Below are positions 19,704 to 22,835 of a stretch of 22,835 nt of DNA, piece after piece. Numbering within the stretch: position 1 is the first letter of the stretch; the number at the start of each line of letters is the position of its first letter. Source of the stretch: Plantago elongata (taxonomy: Eukaryota > Streptophyta > Magnoliopsida > Lamiales > Plantaginaceae); the NCBI GenBank assembly GCA_036897095.1, contig JAYMSP010002711.1, positions 1 to 22,835 of the forward strand, written 5' to 3'. The position numbers and the translations under genes were made by a program. A model generated the notes under the pieces. That model had not been told where the DNA came from. It did no database searches and worked only from the letters and a program-made list of their open reading frames with translations.

Positions 19704-19903
19704 AGTGGTTAAAATATATATTCATTTTGTATACTTAATTTTTGGGAACAAAAACTCCATTAGTTTTGTTTGCTTTCATAGATCTTAAATTAACATTTAT
19801 CCTACTCTAATATTAGATTGTTTATCGGAGTTGTAAGGTAGGTGTTCGAGCAGTAAGGAAGAGTATGGTACAAGTAGTGGGGGTCGGGATTGAGTTAATA
19901 TCT
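19704..19903. other. Short unassigned stretch
   Basis: Nothing recognised between the candidate SINE and the 61-bp minisatellite. Confidence 0.5.
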
Positions 19904-20160
19904 ATGGAGTGAATTCTCCAAATTCAGTATTTAGTTAGTTGATTATTCTTGAAATGTTACGTTTATGGTGTGAATTCTCCAAATTCAATATTTTAGTTAG
20001 TTGATCATTCTTAAAAAATACGTTTATGGTGTGAATTCTCCTAACTTAGTATTTTAGTTAGTTGATTATTTCTAAAAATATATATCGATGGTGTAATTGT
20101 GAATTCTGCAAATTCAGTAATCAGTTAGTTAATAGTTCCTAAAAGACATATAGACTATTT
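19904..20160. repeat. 61-bp minisatellite, four units
   Basis: The anchor GAATTCT recurs at 19911, 19972, 20033 and 20101 (spacings 61, 61 and 68). Each unit carries ATGG(T/A)GTGAATTCT followed by AGTTAGTTGAT or a close variant. The longer last spacing is explained by an extra TAATTGT-like 7 bp before the fourth anchor. The units diverge progressively, so this is an older tandem array. No coding potential. Confidence 0.9.
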
Positions 20161-21029
20161 TGACATACATATATATAAACTCTAAAAACTATATTAAGTC
20201 AATATCTATAAGCTTTCACATTTAACAATCCGATATGTATATAGAATGTGTATTGGTACAAGTGACCTGAGAAAGGATTTCAATTATCATGTGGATTGAT
20301 TAATTAGATTATTAGTTTTAAATTTAAAGTGCAGGGATTTGATCATTAGGAGACAAATAAAAGTAAAAGAAGAAAGACTTAAGGTGGTAGTTGGGTTGGA
20401 AATAACTGGAGCTAAGATGATGATGTTTAATTTCTTGATTTGAATTACGTAATTGCGTGGAGAGTAGTCCAATGAATAAGGATTAAAGACAAGACAATGC
20501 TTTTTGTTTGTCAAAAAACGTTGGCTAATTTTTTAATCAAAGTAGTACTGGTTAGTATAGTAGATTGATTACGGCTTAAAGTTCAAAGTGATGTCTAAAA
20601 GGTTTCAAATCCCTTTAAGACCGCCGAATCATTTACTTTTGGAATCTAACCCATGCAATTTGGAAGTACGTACAATATTTTCTTCCAATGGACCCATCTA
20701 TCTATATCATTTTCAACTAATCTAGTAATTTCCATCTTGTAGAAATCTCTTTTGTAATATATAGAAGTCTCTGATCTTCATCACCAGTTGCAAGACTGTT
20801 CAAATTCGTTTTGTATACAAAGAGGCCAGTGGCATGGCCATTAGTCTGACAAAGGGATAAAGTTCTTTGTGTGCTATGACTAGTGATCATGTAGTTAGAA
20901 GTGTGTATGTACAGTACAGTGTTTTAATAGTAGTTTGCCCGGACACGCTTGTCGAATATTACTTGTGTAGGACCTTTATCCAGACTAGCTAATCAATTTA
21001 CACTATTTGAAACTTTAGGTTTGTAAAAT
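20161..21029. other. Unassigned DNA
   Basis: About 870 bp with no supported gene; the minus-strand open frame at 20287-20514 has no recognisable motif. The left boundary of the gypsy element may lie slightly earlier than called. Confidence 0.5.
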
Positions 21030-21395
21030 TGATGGAGAACGAAACCTGCCGAAATTAAGTTTTGGCGAACAATTGTTTGATTTGGACGTGGGGCTGAAGT
21101 TTTGTGACCAGAAACGGCGTTCTGAGCAAGACACATCGCTTCGCCATGACGAACGACGGATTTCAGCGATCCGACATCGTCTGGAGGGTTAAAATTGCAT
21201 TTTTGTGATTTTAGGGGCTTATTTGCAATTTCTGAGAACTTTATTAGACTCGGTAAGTTAGTATTATGACGTTTTGTTAATTTTCCATTTTATTTTAAGG
21301 TTAGGGATGATGATTTAGAGTATTTAAGCTTTGTCAGACACCATTCATAGACAGATTAATTTCCTCAACAATCGTTCTTGCGCACGCACGCTGCA
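21030..21395 (+). repeat. Putative 5' LTR of the gypsy element
   Basis: The right edge is well placed: ...CACGCTGCA ends at 21395, six bases before the primer-binding site. The left edge is inferred at TGATGGAGAACG (21030), which gives TG...CA ends and about 366 bp. Without the 3' LTR in the window the left boundary cannot be confirmed. Confidence 0.5.
21321..21328 (+). promoter_or_regulatory. TATA-like box in the gypsy LTR
   Basis: TATTTAAG lies about 75 bp before the LTR end, which would start transcription (the R region) near 21350. Confidence 0.4.
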
Positions 21396-21401
21396 TCAGA
21401 G

Positions 21402-21410
21402 TGGTATCAG
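21402..21410 (+). other. Primer-binding site (initiator-Met tRNA type)
   Basis: TGGTATCAG matches the first nine bases of the standard plant retrotransposon site complementary to the 3' end of tRNA-iMet. It sits a few bases after the inferred LTR end and 20 bp before the gag ATG. Confidence 0.7.
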
Positions 21411-21430
21411 TTTCCATTCGATCCTACGCG

Positions 21431-22174
21431 ATGGCACCGAACAGACGTCCTCAGGCTCAGGATGACGGTGAGTTGCGACGGCTGCTTCCTGAACAGCAGC
21501 GTCAGATCGAGATTCTGACCCAACCATTGGATGCCACAGTCCAGTTGGACCAGGAGGATGACGAGACCATCTCCAACGGCAATCCTTTCACCCAGCAGCA
21601 CCCTGCTTCTCCTCCTCCAGCCGATCGACGTTGGGAGCTAGGGTTCCGGGTGGATATTCCGGAATTCAATGGTGGCTTGAAGGCGGATGAGTTCCTTGAT
21701 TGGCTCGCACAGGTTGAAGAGATTCTGGACTTCAAGGAGGTTCCAGCCCATCGCCGTGTGCCTTTGGTCACGACTCGTTTGCGTGATCGTGCCCAAGCAT
21801 GGTGGCAGCAGTTGAAGCAATCTCGTGATCGTCGTGGCAAACCCAAGATCACGGACTGGGAAAAGTTTAAGTCCAAACTCTGGCTTTCTTTCGTGCCCTA
21901 CAATTACGAGCGGGAATTGTACCAACGCTTTCAGTTGCTTCGTCAGGGGCCTCGTTCTGTTGATGATTATACGACGGATTTTTATCAGTTGCAAGCCCGG
22001 AATGATCTTAACGAATCCCCTGCTCAGTTAGTTTCTCGCTATATTGGTGGTTTGCGGGTCCAGTTACAGGATGTGTTGAATATGTTTGATCCTCTCTCAG
22101 TTGCTGAAGCGCATCAACGTGCATTGCAGGCAGAGAAACAATTAGCTCGCCGTGCTAATCCCACCTTTCGGTAG
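21431..22174 (+). CDS. gag: Gypsy gag protein, capsid domain (ends at a premature stop)
   Basis: 247 codons from the ATG at 21431, the first ATG after the primer-binding site; the frame is open further upstream but only through leader sequence. Residues 1-70 are polar and Gln/Pro-rich. The retrotransposon gag domain follows: VDIPEFNGG (about 74-82), FLDWLAQVEEIL, RAQAWWQQLKQ (about 120-130), WEKFKSKLWLSFVP, YNYERELYQRF and SVDDYTTDFYQL, ending with YIGGLR and a helical AEAHQRALQAEKQLARR tail. The protein would form the cytoplasmic particle that packages element RNA. In this family gag, zinc knuckle and pol are usually one continuous frame. Here a TAG at 22172-22174 ends it just after the capsid domain, and the zinc knuckle is in another frame. 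Confidence 0.92.
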   Translation: MAPNRRPQAQDDGELRRLLPEQQRQIEILTQPLDATVQLDQEDDETISNGNPFTQQHPASPPPADRRWELGFRVDIPEFNGGLKADEFLDWLAQVEEILDFKEVPAHRRVPLVTTRLRDRAQAWWQQLKQSRDRRGKPKITDWEKFKSKLWLSFVPYNYERELYQRFQLLRQGPRSVDDYTTDFYQLQARNDLNESPAQLVSRYIGGLRVQLQDVLNMFDPLSVAEAHQRALQAEKQLARRANPTFR

Positions 22175-22815
22175 TCTGTTGGCCCGGCTGTTCCGCCCCT
22201 GCCATTCGCCCTCCCCCAGGTCCGCCCCAGGGACGCGGTAGCGGTGGCCTGCGGTGTTTTACGTGCGGTGAACCTGACCATCGACAATTTGAATGTCGCA
22301 AACCAGCCTCCAGTTCGCGTGGCCTCCTCACGAATGATGTCGGTGAGGCAGATTCTGCCCCTGTTTTTGATGCTTTGATATATGACGACTATGCTGACGA
22401 AGAGGATGTGATTGAGGAGTATGTCACCGACGATGTCGGCCCTCTTTTGATGTTGTGGAGTACGATTCTGACTCCTCGAGCCCCGGATGCGGATGCTGAA
22501 TGGCTGCGTACTAATCTTTTCCAGTCCACGTGCACTATTGGTGATAAGGTATGCACCTTTATTATTGATACGGGCAGTTGTGAAAATGTGATTTCGGATG
22601 CGGCTGTCGGCAAATTGGGTATCACTGTTGAGAATCACTCGAAACCATATAAGCTTGGCTGGCTTAACAAAGGTATGGATGTGACGGTTTCCAAGTGCGC
22701 TGTGGTTCCCTTTTCTATTGGGGCTACTTATAGTGATCAGATATTGTGTGATGCGTCTCTATGGATGCTTGTCATTTACTTCTTGGACGTCCTTGGCAGT
22801 ATGATCTTGATGTGA
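22175..22815 (+). pseudogene. Gypsy zinc knuckle and aspartic protease, frameshifted
   Basis: A frame shifted relative to gag is open from about 22174 to a TGA at 22813-22815. It holds a Pro/Gly-rich linker, then a CCHC zinc knuckle (22255-22296, C-X2-C-X4-H-X4-C, with CFTCGEPDH), which binds element RNA. An acidic linker follows (about 22372-22440), then a retropepsin-type protease with FIIDTGSCENVIS (catalytic D-T-G at 22567-22575) and a VTVSKCAVVPFSIGATY strand. The protease would cut the polyprotein during particle maturation. Codons after about 22745 are out of register; the true continuation is in the third frame from 22761. There is no ATG before the zinc knuckle, so the segment would not be translated alone. 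Confidence 0.88.
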
Positions 22816-22835
22816 CTCATAGCGGTCGTTCTAAT
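22761..22835 (+). pseudogene. Gypsy protease C-terminus after a frameshift, partial
   Basis: In the frame beginning at 22761 the sequence encodes MDACHLLLGRPWQYDLDVTH, the conserved end of the plant gypsy protease that leads into reverse transcriptase. It is open to the window edge. The net one-base shift relative to the upstream protease frame lies between 22745 and 22761. Confidence 0.85.

Larger units (their letters stand above)
21030..22835 (+). mobile_element. Ty3/gypsy LTR retrotransposon, 5' portion, runs off the window
   Basis: The order LTR, primer-binding site, gag, CCHC zinc knuckle, aspartic protease is that of a Ty3/gypsy element transcribed rightwards; integrase and reverse transcriptase lie beyond the window. 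Three coding breaks (nonsense at 22172-22174, frameshift between about 22175 and 22250, frameshift between 22745 and 22761) show the copy is inactive. The internal region is more GC-rich than most of the window. The protease and the segment after it resemble plant chromovirus-type elements, but lineage assignment needs the reverse transcriptase. Confidence 0.9.

Noticed and set aside
21407..22638. Minus-strand open frames across gag and protease
   Set aside because: They are antisense shadows; the plus strand carries the gag, zinc-knuckle and protease motifs.
1..22835. CRISPR array, prokaryotic defence system or other new multi-gene system
   Set aside because: No regularly spaced direct repeats with unique spacers, no operon structure and no associated genes. 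All coding signals belong to plant transposable elements.

Overview
The window looks like plant nuclear DNA, probably from a eudicot. It is AT-rich, carries several plant-type transposable element families in different states of decay, and shows no bacterial gene organisation. I found no intact host protein-coding gene, rRNA gene, functional tRNA gene or CRISPR array. The exact species is not readable from the sequence; an asterid is a guess based on the transposase and retrotransposon proteins.

Layout. 1-1900: AT-rich DNA with two short tandem duplications. 1908-3040: a foldback (MULE-like) element that is almost entirely one giant imperfect inverted repeat. 3048-5707: unassigned DNA with one G-box/W-box cluster and one 18-bp duplication. 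5708-6868: three Stowaway-like MITEs, one of them only a left half. About 7200-9573: a decayed PIF/Harbinger DNA transposon. It has a short, still open Myb/SANT-like ORF on the plus strand and, converging on it, a DDE transposase pseudogene on the minus strand broken by two in-frame stops and two frameshifts. Its GC-rich, palindrome-rich flank lies at 9349-9573. 9574-15139: mostly unassigned DNA with possible relics of a LINE RNase H domain and a NAC domain, a weak MITE and a GCTCG-rich inverted repeat. 15140-18760: an old minus-strand Ty1/copia retrotransposon with recognisable LTRs, a polypurine tract and an RNase H tail, but no intact gag-pol. 18761-21029: minisatellites and a candidate tRNA-derived SINE. 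21030 to the end: the 5' part of a plus-strand Ty3/gypsy retrotransposon (LTR, primer-binding site, gag, zinc knuckle, aspartic protease) with three coding breaks, running off the window.

How the parts work together. The Harbinger transposase and its Myb-like partner would normally act together to bind element ends and cut; here only the partner ORF is open. The gypsy gag-protease and the copia RNase H tail are parts of polyproteins that normally assemble particles and reverse-transcribe the element, and both are disabled. The three Stowaway elements and the foldback element code for nothing and would need transposases supplied from elsewhere. I see no convincing new biological system. The points most worth a second look are the convergent Harbinger gene pair, the modular foldback, the duplicated 3' end of the copia element and the candidate SINE.
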